Below are positions 43,634-51,864 of a stretch of DNA of 64,000 bases, in pieces; the stretch's first letter is position 1, and every line of letters starts with the position of its first letter. This DNA comes from Nitrospirae bacterium MYbin3 (GTDB lineage Bacteria; Nitrospirota; Thermodesulfovibrionia; Thermodesulfovibrionales; Dissulfurispiraceae), in the NCBI GenBank assembly GCA_002753335.1, contig PEAD01000013.1:1-64000 (forward strand), written 5' to 3'. The notes under the pieces are model-generated. The model searched no databases, was not told where the DNA came from, and saw only the letters and a list, made by a program, of their open reading frames with translations. Position numbers and translations under genes: made by a program.

Positions 43634-45103
43634 ATGGACATTGCCCCTTTTAAAGAAATTTTAAAAGAGAGGTGCGGACTTCATTTTGAAGAGGTAAGGA
43701 CCGCAAAGCTCGAGAGCGCAGTCTATGCCAGAATGTCTGACAGCGGTATTATGTCTACTGATGACTATCTGCAGAAAATATTGCACGATGCGGACGAGTT
43801 CAATAAACTCGTCAATATGGTCACAATTAACGAAACATATTTTCTAAGGGAGCGGGCTCATCTAAAACTGCTTGTTGACCGGTTGATTCCTGAAATGCTT
43901 AATGCCGGGCAAGATCAATCTATCAGGATACTTATCGCGGGCTGCTCTACAGGCGAGGAGCCTTATTCTATAATGATTGAGCTGTTCGAAAAATATAAAA
44001 ATTCGGCCTCTAAACTTGTATCTGTGATAGGCTTTGATATAGACACCGATGCTGTAGGAAAGGCGGTAGAAGGTGTTTACGGCCCTTCATCTTTCAGGAA
44101 TATGCATGACAGTGTCAGGGATAAATATTTTGATCATGCAGGGGAAAACACTTTCAGGATTAAAGATTTTATAAAAGAATCGGTGCGTTTGCGTGTGGCG
44201 AATCTGCATGAAGAAGAATTCCCGGATGAGTTTAGCTCTGTTGACATTATTTTTTACAGGAATGTATCGATTTATTTCGACACGGATACACAGAAGAAGA
44301 TATTTACCAATCTGGCCCGCTTGCTAAAAAAAGGAGGCTATCTTTTTGTAAGCGCCACAGAGACGTTTGCCCATAATATCGGGGTATTGAGCTTAGTGGA
44401 ACTTGATGGATCCTTCCTCTATCATAAAGGGGATATTATAGCTATTGAAGACAGAAGGAAGCGGTCCAGAACTATTTCTGAGCCTGCACCCTCTGCTGCT
44501 CCGGTAAAAAATAATTTTTCGAGCGGACAGCTTAGTGCTGCTCTGCATCAGTTTACCGAAAAATTTGGAACGGATAAGCGTGCATCTCATGACCTGTTTG
44601 ATAAGGCTTTATCATTTGCAAAAGACAAGCAGTACGAGAAAGCGGTTGCAGAACTGGACCGGCTGATAAGCCATGAGCCTTCTTTTGCAAAGGCGTATAT
44701 ACTCAAGGCAGGCGTGCTGATAAACATGAAAAGGCTGGATGAGGCGTGCGATAGCTGTCTTAAATGCATTGATTTTGAAAAGTGGTGTCTTGAGGCCTAT
44801 CTGCTGCTGGGCTTTATAGCAAAGATAAAAAATGATAATGACACCGCGCTCAGGAGATTTAAAGATGCGCTGTATATCGAGTCTTCATGCTGGCTGGCCC
44901 ATTTTTATATGGCAGAGATTTACAACCTGATAGGAGAAAAAAACAGCTCCTGCCGTGAGTATGAAATAACAGAGAAGCTCCTTGAAAAAGGGAATACCGG
45001 CGATCACGGCATAAATTATTTTCCTATTTATTTTGACAGGGAGCAGATGACACATCTTTGCAGGCATAACATAACAAAACTAAAGGGGATTAAGGCGGCT
45101 TAA
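43634..45103 (+). CDS. cheR: CheR methyltransferase with TPR repeats
   Basis: A 489-residue protein: the CheR N-terminal and SAM-dependent domains (about 1-265, with TINETYFLRE and the SAM loop IAGCSTGEEPYSI) and a C-terminal TPR region (about 320-450). CheR-TPR fusion is the hallmark of WspC. It adds methyl groups to the receptor. Its stop overlaps the ATG of cheA. Confidence 0.92.
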   Translation: MDIAPFKEILKERCGLHFEEVRTAKLESAVYARMSDSGIMSTDDYLQKILHDADEFNKLVNMVTINETYFLRERAHLKLLVDRLIPEMLNAGQDQSIRILIAGCSTGEEPYSIMIELFEKYKNSASKLVSVIGFDIDTDAVGKAVEGVYGPSSFRNMHDSVRDKYFDHAGENTFRIKDFIKESVRLRVANLHEEEFPDEFSSVDIIFYRNVSIYFDTDTQKKIFTNLARLLKKGGYLFVSATETFAHNIGVLSLVELDGSFLYHKGDIIAIEDRRKRSRTISEPAPSAAPVKNNFSSGQLSAALHQFTEKFGTDKRASHDLFDKALSFAKDKQYEKAVAELDRLISHEPSFAKAYILKAGVLINMKRLDEACDSCLKCIDFEKWCLEAYLLLGFIAKIKNDNDTALRRFKDALYIESSCWLAHFYMAEIYNLIGEKNSSCREYEITEKLLEKGNTGDHGINYFPIYFDREQMTHLCRHNITKLKGIKAA

Positions 45104-47316
45104 TGGCTATTGATCTTAAAAAATTCATTGGAAGGTTCATAGAAGAGGCCAAGGAGCATCTTGATAAGCTTGGTCAGGGAATCATGGATCTTGAAAAGTC
45201 TCCTGAAGACAGCGAAAATATCAACTCTATATTCCGCTCTGCACATACCATAAAAGGTTCGTCGCGAATGATGAATCTTACCCCGATAACCGAGGTGGCG
45301 CATAAGCTCGAAGATGTTCTAGGCAGTCTTCGTGACAAGAAGATAAAGCCTTCGGCTCGGCTGTCAGATTTGCTCCTCAGCGCGGTTGATGCTATTTCGG
45401 CTATGGTCGAGATGGTGGCTTCGGGCAAGGAGATTGCCGCAGACAACACAGCGCTTTGCGAAAGCCTTGTTCGGGCTGCAGAGAAAGGCTCTTCAGATAT
45501 GCCGGAAGAGCTGACAGCTCAGCCCAAAGACAGCTTGGTTGAAGAAAAGAAACCGACGGCCGCACCTGCTGTCGAAGACCATTCAAATATTGCGGCCCCT
45601 GATGCCAGGCAAAAAGTGCAGGAGACCTTCAAGATAAAGGCTGATAAACTGGATGATCTTATCAAGCTGATGGGTGAGATAGTGTCAGGCCAGAGCAGGC
45701 TTAGGCAGAGGCTCGGCGATGCAAAGGAAATAGAATCTATGGCCGCAAAGCAGTTGGCCGGAATAGAGGCTAAGGCGGCGCAGGGCGGTCTTGCAGAAGT
45801 TGCTGCTTCCTCTAAGTCTTTATTTGCAAGCATTAAAAAGCTGGTTGCGGATCTAAAAGATGATGTGAATATTTACGAACTGCTTACTGATGATCTTCAG
45901 GGCAAGACAGTGATGATGAGGATGGTACCGCTTTCAACCGCATTGGATTCTTTTCGCAGGATGGTGCGTGACATGTCGCGCTCTATAGGAAAAGAAGTAG
46001 AGATTATCATAGAAGGCGACAATATAGAACTCGACAAAAAGATTGTCGAGAAGATAGGCGATCCTTTGGTGCACATGATCAGAAACTCGATAGACCACGG
46101 GATAGAAAAGCCTGAGGAGCGTATCAACAAAGGCAAGCCCCTAAAAGGGAATATAAGACTTTCTGCGGTTTATGATGCCGGAAGCGTGCTTATAGAGATA
46201 GCGGATGACGGAGCAGGGCTGCCTTTGGAGAAGATAAAAGAAAAGGCGGTCAGAAAAAAAATATTCGCAGAAGAGGAAGCCAACGCGCTGAGAGAGTCCG
46301 AACTTATAGACCTTATTTTCCATCCTGGATTCAGCACCAGCGAGATAATTACGGATATATCAGGCAGAGGCGTCGGCATGGATGTGGTGAGAAAATATAT
46401 TATCGAAGATATGAAGGGGTCTATAAGGGTCGAAACTCAAAAGGATAAAGGCACGAATTTTTTTATAAGACTGCCGCTTACGCTGGCGGTTATGAGGCTG
46501 CTTCTCATATCATCATCCGGCTATATTTTTGCGGTTTCTGCTCATTATGTAAAAGAGGTTATCAGGGCGTCTGAGGACGAATTTATGACCGTAGTGGATA
46601 AAAAAGCGCTCAAACTGAGGAACGAATTCATTCCTGTTGTCAATATGGCGGAGCTCTTAAAGCTTCCAGCGGACAGGAAAAAACATGCAAGAAATAATGC
46701 GGCAGGAATGCTTATCTTGCTGACTCAGGTGGGCGATGAAAAGTTGGGTCTGATAATAGATGATCTGCTTGATGAAGAAGATATGGTGATAAAATCTCTT
46801 CCGGGGCATTTGAAGGGTATTCGCTTTGTCTCTGGCTTTACAGTTACCGGCAAAAACGAGATTATCAATGTGCTGCATATCCCGGCTGTTATAGAGGCTG
46901 CTTCTGAGGTGAAAGAGCGCAGGACCGAAATAAAGACCGCCGCGGCTGCCGGAGCCAGCATTCTTGTTATAGACGATTCCCTGAACACAAGAGAAATAGA
47001 AAAAAGCATACTTGAGTCGTATGGCTACTCGGTAACCTTGGCCGAAGACGGTCTTGACGGTTTCGAAAAGGCGATGAGAGGTAAGTTTGACGCTGTTATA
47101 ACCGACGTAGAGATGCCGCGTCTTGATGGTTTTTCTTTGACAGAAAAATTGAGAATGGAAGAAGCCTATAAACATACGCCTATAATCATAGTAACCTCGA
47201 GGCAGAAGGAAGAGGATAAGAGGCGCGGTATTTCGGTAGGGGCTGATGCGTATATAATAAAGGGTTCGTTTGAGCGTTCTAATCTGATAGAAACGATTCA
47301 GAATCTTATAGGATAA
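45103..47316 (+). CDS. cheA: CheA histidine kinase fused to receiver
   Basis: A 737-residue kinase. The Hpt domain has its phospho-acceptor at His48 (SAHTIKGSSRMMN). Then come a linker, the dimerisation and HATPase domains (about 190-450, with NSIDHGIEKPEER and GRGVGMDVV), a CheW domain (about 460-600) and a C-terminal receiver (about 618-737, Asp in AVITDVEMP). The CheA-REC fusion matches WspE. It would phosphorylate CheB and the GGDEF/CheY outputs downstream. Confidence 0.93.
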   Translation: MAIDLKKFIGRFIEEAKEHLDKLGQGIMDLEKSPEDSENINSIFRSAHTIKGSSRMMNLTPITEVAHKLEDVLGSLRDKKIKPSARLSDLLLSAVDAISAMVEMVASGKEIAADNTALCESLVRAAEKGSSDMPEELTAQPKDSLVEEKKPTAAPAVEDHSNIAAPDARQKVQETFKIKADKLDDLIKLMGEIVSGQSRLRQRLGDAKEIESMAAKQLAGIEAKAAQGGLAEVAASSKSLFASIKKLVADLKDDVNIYELLTDDLQGKTVMMRMVPLSTALDSFRRMVRDMSRSIGKEVEIIIEGDNIELDKKIVEKIGDPLVHMIRNSIDHGIEKPEERINKGKPLKGNIRLSAVYDAGSVLIEIADDGAGLPLEKIKEKAVRKKIFAEEEANALRESELIDLIFHPGFSTSEIITDISGRGVGMDVVRKYIIEDMKGSIRVETQKDKGTNFFIRLPLTLAVMRLLLISSSGYIFAVSAHYVKEVIRASEDEFMTVVDKKALKLRNEFIPVVNMAELLKLPADRKKHARNNAAGMLILLTQVGDEKLGLIIDDLLDEEDMVIKSLPGHLKGIRFVSGFTVTGKNEIINVLHIPAVIEAASEVKERRTEIKTAAAAGASILVIDDSLNTREIEKSILESYGYSVTLAEDGLDGFEKAMRGKFDAVITDVEMPRLDGFSLTEKLRMEEAYKHTPIIIVTSRQKEEDKRRGISVGADAYIIKGSFERSNLIETIQNLIG

Positions 47317-47329
47317 GGCGGGGGAGAGA

Positions 47330-48430
47330 ATGTTAGGTAAAAAGGTTGATATAAAGGACAAGCTGAAGAGGCTTGCTGAGTCATACGCAAAGCAGCTGCC
47401 GGCAAAGTCCGAAGAAATAGGAAGCTTTTTCGAAAAGGTGCTGTCCGAAACCAGCGCTGGAAATGATATTAAAAGTCTATGCCGAATGGTTCATACACTC
47501 AAGGGCTCGAGCGCATCTTTCGGCTATTTGCAGGTCAGACAGGCGGCGTTATCACTTGAGGATCGTCTAAAGAAGGTTGATGCTGATGGTTCTCTGCCTG
47601 ATAATGCTGTTGCTGAAATCAGGACTCTTATTGGGGAGCTGAAAAATACCTGTGCTGATCCGATTCTAAGTGATTCGACACCCTCAGACGGTGAGCAACA
47701 GTCTGCAGCATCCTCTGATGCTGCCGCCAAGGAAAAGTACGAAACAGATGATTCAAGACTTGTGTATGTTGTAGAACCTGATCAGGATCAGCTTAATAAT
47801 TTTGCGCTTCAGCTCAGGCAGTTCAGATATGATGTTAAGGTTTTTACCAACCTTCAGGATATGAAAGACGAAGTGCTTAAACTCGCTCCGGCGGTTATAA
47901 TCGTTGACGTAGTTTCACCCGAAGGAACCTGTTCTGGAACAGATGCCATAGTTGCAATAAATAAAGGCCGGGCTGTCCAAATTCCATTAGTTTTTATTTC
48001 GGGACGGGTTGATATAGAAGCAAGGATCGAAGCTGTGCGGGCCGGTGCCAGTGCTTACTTTGTAAAGCCTGTGAATATTATAGAGTTTGTTGAAAAGTTG
48101 GAAAAGATTACCACTCACGAAGAAGTTGAGGCGTACAGAGTGCTTATAGTTGATGACGATCCGGATCTTGCGGATTATCATTCTACGATACTTTCAGATG
48201 CAGGGATGTCCACATTCATAGTCACAAACCCGATGCAGATATTTCAGCCGCTTATAGAGTTCAGGCCGGACCTGATTTTAATGGACATGTATATGCCTTA
48301 CTGCAGCGGGATGGAGCTTGCCAAGGCGATACGCCAGATAGGTACTTATTTCAGCATACCTATAGTTTACCTTTCTGGAGAGACTGATATGGATATGCAG
48401 ATATCCGCAATGAGCATGGGGGGGGGATGA
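47330..48430 (+). CDS. Hpt-REC-REC part of a broken output diguanylate cyclase
   Basis: A 366-residue protein: an Hpt domain with His55 (MVHTLKGSSASFGY), a first receiver (about 140-255) and a second receiver (about 263-366). The second receiver stops at an in-frame TGA (48428-48430), exactly where the conserved GADDFLTKP region is expected. After that stop the same frame continues as FLTKPIKPEHLL and a full GGDEF domain (48464-49012), so both pieces belong to one 560-codon gene (47330-49012). The stop follows a nine-G run. Either the gene is disrupted, the stop is read through, or the sequence has local errors. In Wsp-like systems this would be the WspR-type output. Confidence 0.7.
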   Translation: MLGKKVDIKDKLKRLAESYAKQLPAKSEEIGSFFEKVLSETSAGNDIKSLCRMVHTLKGSSASFGYLQVRQAALSLEDRLKKVDADGSLPDNAVAEIRTLIGELKNTCADPILSDSTPSDGEQQSAASSDAAAKEKYETDDSRLVYVVEPDQDQLNNFALQLRQFRYDVKVFTNLQDMKDEVLKLAPAVIIVDVVSPEGTCSGTDAIVAINKGRAVQIPLVFISGRVDIEARIEAVRAGASAYFVKPVNIIEFVEKLEKITTHEEVEAYRVLIVDDDPDLADYHSTILSDAGMSTFIVTNPMQIFQPLIEFRPDLILMDMYMPYCSGMELAKAIRQIGTYFSIPIVYLSGETDMDMQISAMSMGGG

Positions 48431-48463
48431 TTCCTCACAAAACCGATAAAGCCGGAGCATCTT

Positions 48464-49012
48464 TTGGCATCGGTGGCTATCAGGGCAGAGAGGATGAGGA
48501 TAATAAGGTCGTTTATGGAAAGAGATAGTCTAACCGGACTCTTCAACCATACCAAGGCAAAGAAGGAGCTTGATATATCGGTATCCAGATCAGAAAGGAG
48601 CAGTGGCGAGCTTTGTTTTGCGATGGTGGATATAGATAAATTTAAATCGGTCAACGACACATACGGACATCCTGTCGGAGACAGGGTGATAATTGCACTC
48701 TCACGTCTTTTACAGCAGAGGCTAAGGAAAACCGATATCATAGGACGCTACGGCGGTGAGGAATTTGCTGTTGTTCTGCCCGATACAGATGCAGCATCCG
48801 CTTTTAGGGTTCTTAATGATATACGAGAAATTTTTTCTGGAATCAGATATCAGGTGGATAACGGAGATTTTGCGGCCACATTCAGCTGCGGCATAGCCTC
48901 AATTAAAGACTATAGAGGTTCTGCTGAAATAGGAAATGCAGCAGACAGAGCCTTGTATGAAGCCAAGAACAGCGGCAGGAACAGGGTGATAATTGCAGGG
49001 AATAAGGAATAG
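48464..49012 (+). CDS. GGDEF (diguanylate cyclase) part of the same gene
   Basis: About 182 residues in the same reading frame as the preceding gene. The GGDEF domain is complete: MVDIDKFKSVNDTYGHPVG, the active site RYGGEEF and an RKTD inhibitory-type motif before it. A TTG at 48464 preceded by GGAG could start a separate short protein, and an in-frame ATG is at 48494. As a separate protein it would be an unregulated GGDEF domain. It more probably belongs to the upstream Hpt-REC-REC protein. Compare the finding on the TGA. Confidence 0.7.
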   Translation: MASVAIRAERMRIIRSFMERDSLTGLFNHTKAKKELDISVSRSERSSGELCFAMVDIDKFKSVNDTYGHPVGDRVIIALSRLLQQRLRKTDIIGRYGGEEFAVVLPDTDAASAFRVLNDIREIFSGIRYQVDNGDFAATFSCGIASIKDYRGSAEIGNAADRALYEAKNSGRNRVIIAGNKE

Positions 49013-49035
49013 AATTTTTATGCAGGAGGTTATTC

Positions 49036-49410
49036 ATGGCAGATGAACCCATCAGGATATTATTGGCGGATGATGATGACTTTGTGAGGGAGATGATGGG
49101 GATGATCCTTGAAGATCAGGGATACGAGGTTGTTGCTGCAGAGGACGGAGCTGAGGCCCTCGAAAAACTGGCTGCAGACAGCGGCATCAAGCTGGTGGTG
49201 TCTGATATGAATATGCCTAAAACAACCGGGTTGGAGCTTGTTAAGGAGGTTAGAAAACGTGGCAATCCCGTGCCTATAATAATATTGAGCGCATTCGGAG
49301 AGCTTGATGTTGTTGATGAGGCGGTTGCGTGTGGGGCTACAAGCTATGTGCTTAAGGATGAGAACATTCAGGACAAAATAATTGAATCAATTTCTAAAAT
49401 TTTAAACTAG
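49036..49410 (+). CDS. cheY: CheY-like single-domain response regulator
   Basis: A 124-residue receiver with the acidic pocket LLADDDDF, phospho-acceptor Asp in LVVSDMNMP and the conserved Thr/Ser and Lys near the C-terminus (LSAFGE and VLKDE). It follows an AGGAGG ribosome site, 24 bp after the GGDEF gene. It may be a CheA phosphate sink or motor output. Confidence 0.88.
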   Translation: MADEPIRILLADDDDFVREMMGMILEDQGYEVVAAEDGAEALEKLAADSGIKLVVSDMNMPKTTGLELVKEVRKRGNPVPIIILSAFGELDVVDEAVACGATSYVLKDENIQDKIIESISKILN

Positions 49411-49447
49411 CGGATTTTGTGATTTCCCAAGGAGGAATAGTTAAAAG

Positions 49448-49825
49448 ATGAAAATACTTGTAGCTGATGATTCTATGTTAATGCGGGATATAATCAAAGA
49501 GAGTCTTCTTGAGACTTTTTCAGGAGCTGAGGTTTTTGAGGCCGGCAACGGCAAGGATGTCCAGAAGATACTTTTAAAAGAAAAGGTGGATATTGTGTTA
49601 TGCGATTGGGAGATGCCAGAGATGAGCGGCATAGAGGTTTTAAAATGGGTGCGCAGCACTCCTGATTTAGCGACACTACCGTTTATTATGGTTACCGGAA
49701 CAACGGACAAGGAACATGTGGTGGAATGCATAAAGTCCGGAGTTACCGATTATGCTGTAAAGCCGGTTACTCCAGATATGCTGTGCAATAAGATCAGCAA
49801 GGCGTTAAAAATTAAAGTGCAATAG
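49448..49825 (+). CDS. cheY: CheY-like single-domain response regulator
   Basis: A 125-residue receiver with VADDSMLMR, phospho-acceptor in IVLCDWEMP, Thr in MVTGTTD and Lys in YAVKPVTP. It has its own AAGGAGG ribosome site and is the last gene of the chemosensory group. It differs in sequence from the preceding CheY, so the two probably have different partners. Confidence 0.88.
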   Translation: MKILVADDSMLMRDIIKESLLETFSGAEVFEAGNGKDVQKILLKEKVDIVLCDWEMPEMSGIEVLKWVRSTPDLATLPFIMVTGTTDKEHVVECIKSGVTDYAVKPVTPDMLCNKISKALKIKVQ

Positions 49826-49832
49826 ATAACAG

Positions 49833-50357
49833 ATGAAAGTCCGCAAGAAAGGCATGTCAGGACTAAGTCTGACGGCGCTATCCGTTTTTTTTATCGTTTC
49901 TTTTTTAATCGGCTGCAGTGCCGAAAAGGTTCATCTTAAAATAGGCGACACTGCTCCCAAGGCTGTTCTTAAGGATTTGAAAGGTTCAAATGTATCGCTG
50001 CCTGATGACTTTAAGGGTAAGCTTGTTGTTCTCAGGTTTTGGGCCGACTGGTGCAAATCCTGTGAAATAGAAATGCCCGCGCTCGACAGAGTGTATAAAA
50101 AACATGTCCAAAAGAATATTGTTATATTGGCGATAAATGTTGGACAGACAAAAGAGATTGCGGAGGATTACGCAAGAAAGCTTGAACTGTCATATCCTGT
50201 TCTGCTCGACCAGTCTTCTAAGATCGCAAAAAGTTATGGAGTTGTCGGACTTCCTACTACTATAATCATAGACCGTGACGGCAGGCTTAAAAAGAAGATA
50301 ATTGGCGAAACCGGCGGCGAGGCTTTGGAAAAGATAATCGCTGAGCTTTTGTTATAA
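49833..50357 (+). CDS. TlpA/ResA-like thioredoxin lipoprotein
   Basis: A 174-residue protein with an N-terminal lipoprotein signal (IGC lipobox, Cys about 28) and a thioredoxin-like domain (about 40-174) with the redox motif WCKSC (about 73-77) and the cis-proline VGLPTT. Such proteins reduce apocytochrome or copper-site cysteines in the periplasm. It starts only 8 bp after the preceding CheY gene. It heads the NosL/ABC cluster and would keep NosL or cytochrome cysteines reduced. Confidence 0.85.
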   Translation: MKVRKKGMSGLSLTALSVFFIVSFLIGCSAEKVHLKIGDTAPKAVLKDLKGSNVSLPDDFKGKLVVLRFWADWCKSCEIEMPALDRVYKKHVQKNIVILAINVGQTKEIAEDYARKLELSYPVLLDQSSKIAKSYGVVGLPTTIIIDRDGRLKKKIIGETGGEALEKIIAELLL

Positions 50358-50385
50358 AACAGCCTTAAAATTTACGGAGGTATTT

Positions 50386-51045
50386 ATGAGAAAGATTTTT
50401 GTTTTTATCACAGCGGTATTTCTTTTGATTTTTGCAGCAACAGCAATGGCAGACACAAAAGATTTTAAAAACTGCAAATACTGCGGTATGGACAGGGAAA
50501 AGTATGCGCATTCACGGCTGCTTATCGAATACGATGACGGCACTTTTGTAGGAACATGCAGTGTGCATTGCGCGGCTGTTGACCTTGCGATGAGCATGGA
50601 TAAAACTCCCAAGTCTATTAAGGTTGGCGACTATAACACCAAGCAGCTTATCGATGCCGAAAAAGCTGTATGGGTTATGGGCGGAGATAAGGGCGGTGTT
50701 ATGACAAAGGTCGCGAAGTGGGCTTTTCAAAAGAAGGATGCCGCTAATAAATTTGTAAAGAATCATGGTGGTAATATTACAAACTTCGAGGGTGTTATGA
50801 GGGCTACATATACGGATATGTATCAGGATTCAAAGATGATACGTGAAAAGAGAAAGGCCACCAAAAAGAAGATGATGGACGAAGGGCACACACATGACTG
50901 TATGCACAACGAGAATCATCAGTGTGATCATCCTGATCATAAAAATGACCATAAGAGCCATAAGCATAACCATAACCACGACCAGAAACAGGAAACTAAA
51001 CAGGAACAGAAGCAGAAACAGGATGACAAGACACATAAACATTGA
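50386..51045 (+). CDS. nosL: NosL-family copper-binding protein with His-rich tail
   Basis: A 219-residue protein with a signal peptide (about 1-22), a NosL domain with CKYCGM (about 29-34) and a following CSVHCAAVD motif, and a C-terminal tail (about 165-219) very rich in His, Lys and Gln (HKSHKHNHNH and similar). NosL binds Cu(I) through the Cys/Met motif; the His-rich tail would add Cu(II)/Zn binding and is unusual. The ribosome site is ACGGAGGT. Confidence 0.85.
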   Translation: MRKIFVFITAVFLLIFAATAMADTKDFKNCKYCGMDREKYAHSRLLIEYDDGTFVGTCSVHCAAVDLAMSMDKTPKSIKVGDYNTKQLIDAEKAVWVMGGDKGGVMTKVAKWAFQKKDAANKFVKNHGGNITNFEGVMRATYTDMYQDSKMIREKRKATKKKMMDEGHTHDCMHNENHQCDHPDHKNDHKSHKHNHNHDQKQETKQEQKQKQDDKTHKH

Positions 51046-51057
51046 AAGGGGCATCTT

Positions 51058-51549
51058 TTGACAAGATACAGCCCGCTGCGGTTTTATGGATGGGTTCTTG
51101 TATTTTGTTTTCTTGCGGTCTACGGCGTGCATGCTGCAGAACTCAAAACAGTAAAGCCTGCTCCAAAAGAGAAATGCCCTGTGTGCGGGATGTTTGTTTC
51201 TAAGTATCCTGACTTTGCTGCGGGCGTGGTATTTAAAGACGGCTCATACGCAGTTTTTGACGGTTCAAAAGATATGTTTAAGTATTTTTTCAACCTGAAG
51301 AAATACAACCCATCCAAGAAAGCCGAAGATATTGAGTCTATGTTTGTAACCGAATATTATGGGTTGACAACTGTGGATGCGCGCAAGGCTTTTTTTGTTT
51401 TCGGCAGCGATATTCACGGTCCTATGGGCAGGGAGCTCATCCCTTTCGAAAAAATGCCTGATGCTGCATCTTTTATGAAAGACCACAGAGGCAAGAGAAT
51501 ACTGAAGTTCGGTGAAATCACTCCAGATATTATCAGGAAGCTGGATTAA
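51058..51549 (+). CDS. nosL: Second NosL-family protein
   Basis: A 163-residue protein with an N-terminal hydrophobic segment and the NosL motif KCPVCGMFVSKYPDF (about 38-52), then YFFNLKKYN and a C-terminal domain. It starts with TTG at 51058, 12 bp after the first NosL gene. Two NosL copies with ABC genes suggest copper delivery to a periplasmic or membrane enzyme other than nitrous oxide reductase, since no nosZ is present. Confidence 0.85.
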   Translation: MTRYSPLRFYGWVLVFCFLAVYGVHAAELKTVKPAPKEKCPVCGMFVSKYPDFAAGVVFKDGSYAVFDGSKDMFKYFFNLKKYNPSKKAEDIESMFVTEYYGLTTVDARKAFFVFGSDIHGPMGRELIPFEKMPDAASFMKDHRGKRILKFGEITPDIIRKLD

Positions 51550-51558
51550 CGTGTAGCG

Positions 51559-51864
51559 ATGCGCAGGCCTGACAGGTTTTTGTTTTATATTGGCGCAAAT
51601 ATTTTTATAATAGCCGTTATGTTTATTCACTCTTTTGCGGCTACGCGAAATATCGAGCAGGTTTTTGCAAAGAAGATAGAGCTGGTTAAACGCTACGGCC
51701 TTACGGATTTATGTATCTTTACCGAGGCGCGTTATACAAGACATCCTTCTCAGGCCGATCTTAATACGCCTTTTCAGGACTATCCTTTGTCGTTCGAGCA
51801 TTTCCCTTCAGGTTCGATAATATCTCCTCCCGAACATCTAAGGTTAGGTATGAAGAATGAATAG
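51559..51864 (+). CDS. Small membrane-anchored protein of the NosL/ABC cluster
   Basis: A 101-residue protein with one N-terminal membrane helix or signal anchor (about 8-28) and an extracytoplasmic domain of about 70 residues. It has no recognised family. It overlaps the permease gene by 8 bp and is surely part of this operon. The sequence contains several aromatic and histidine residues but no clear copper motif. Confidence 0.7.
   Translation: MRRPDRFLFYIGANIFIIAVMFIHSFAATRNIEQVFAKKIELVKRYGLTDLCIFTEARYTRHPSQADLNTPFQDYPLSFEHFPSGSIISPPEHLRLGMKNE

Noticed and set aside
48419-48470. Frameshift between the Hpt-REC-REC and GGDEF parts
   Set aside because: The start positions 47330 and 48464 differ by a multiple of three, so the two parts are in the same frame; the interruption is one stop codon, not a net frameshift.
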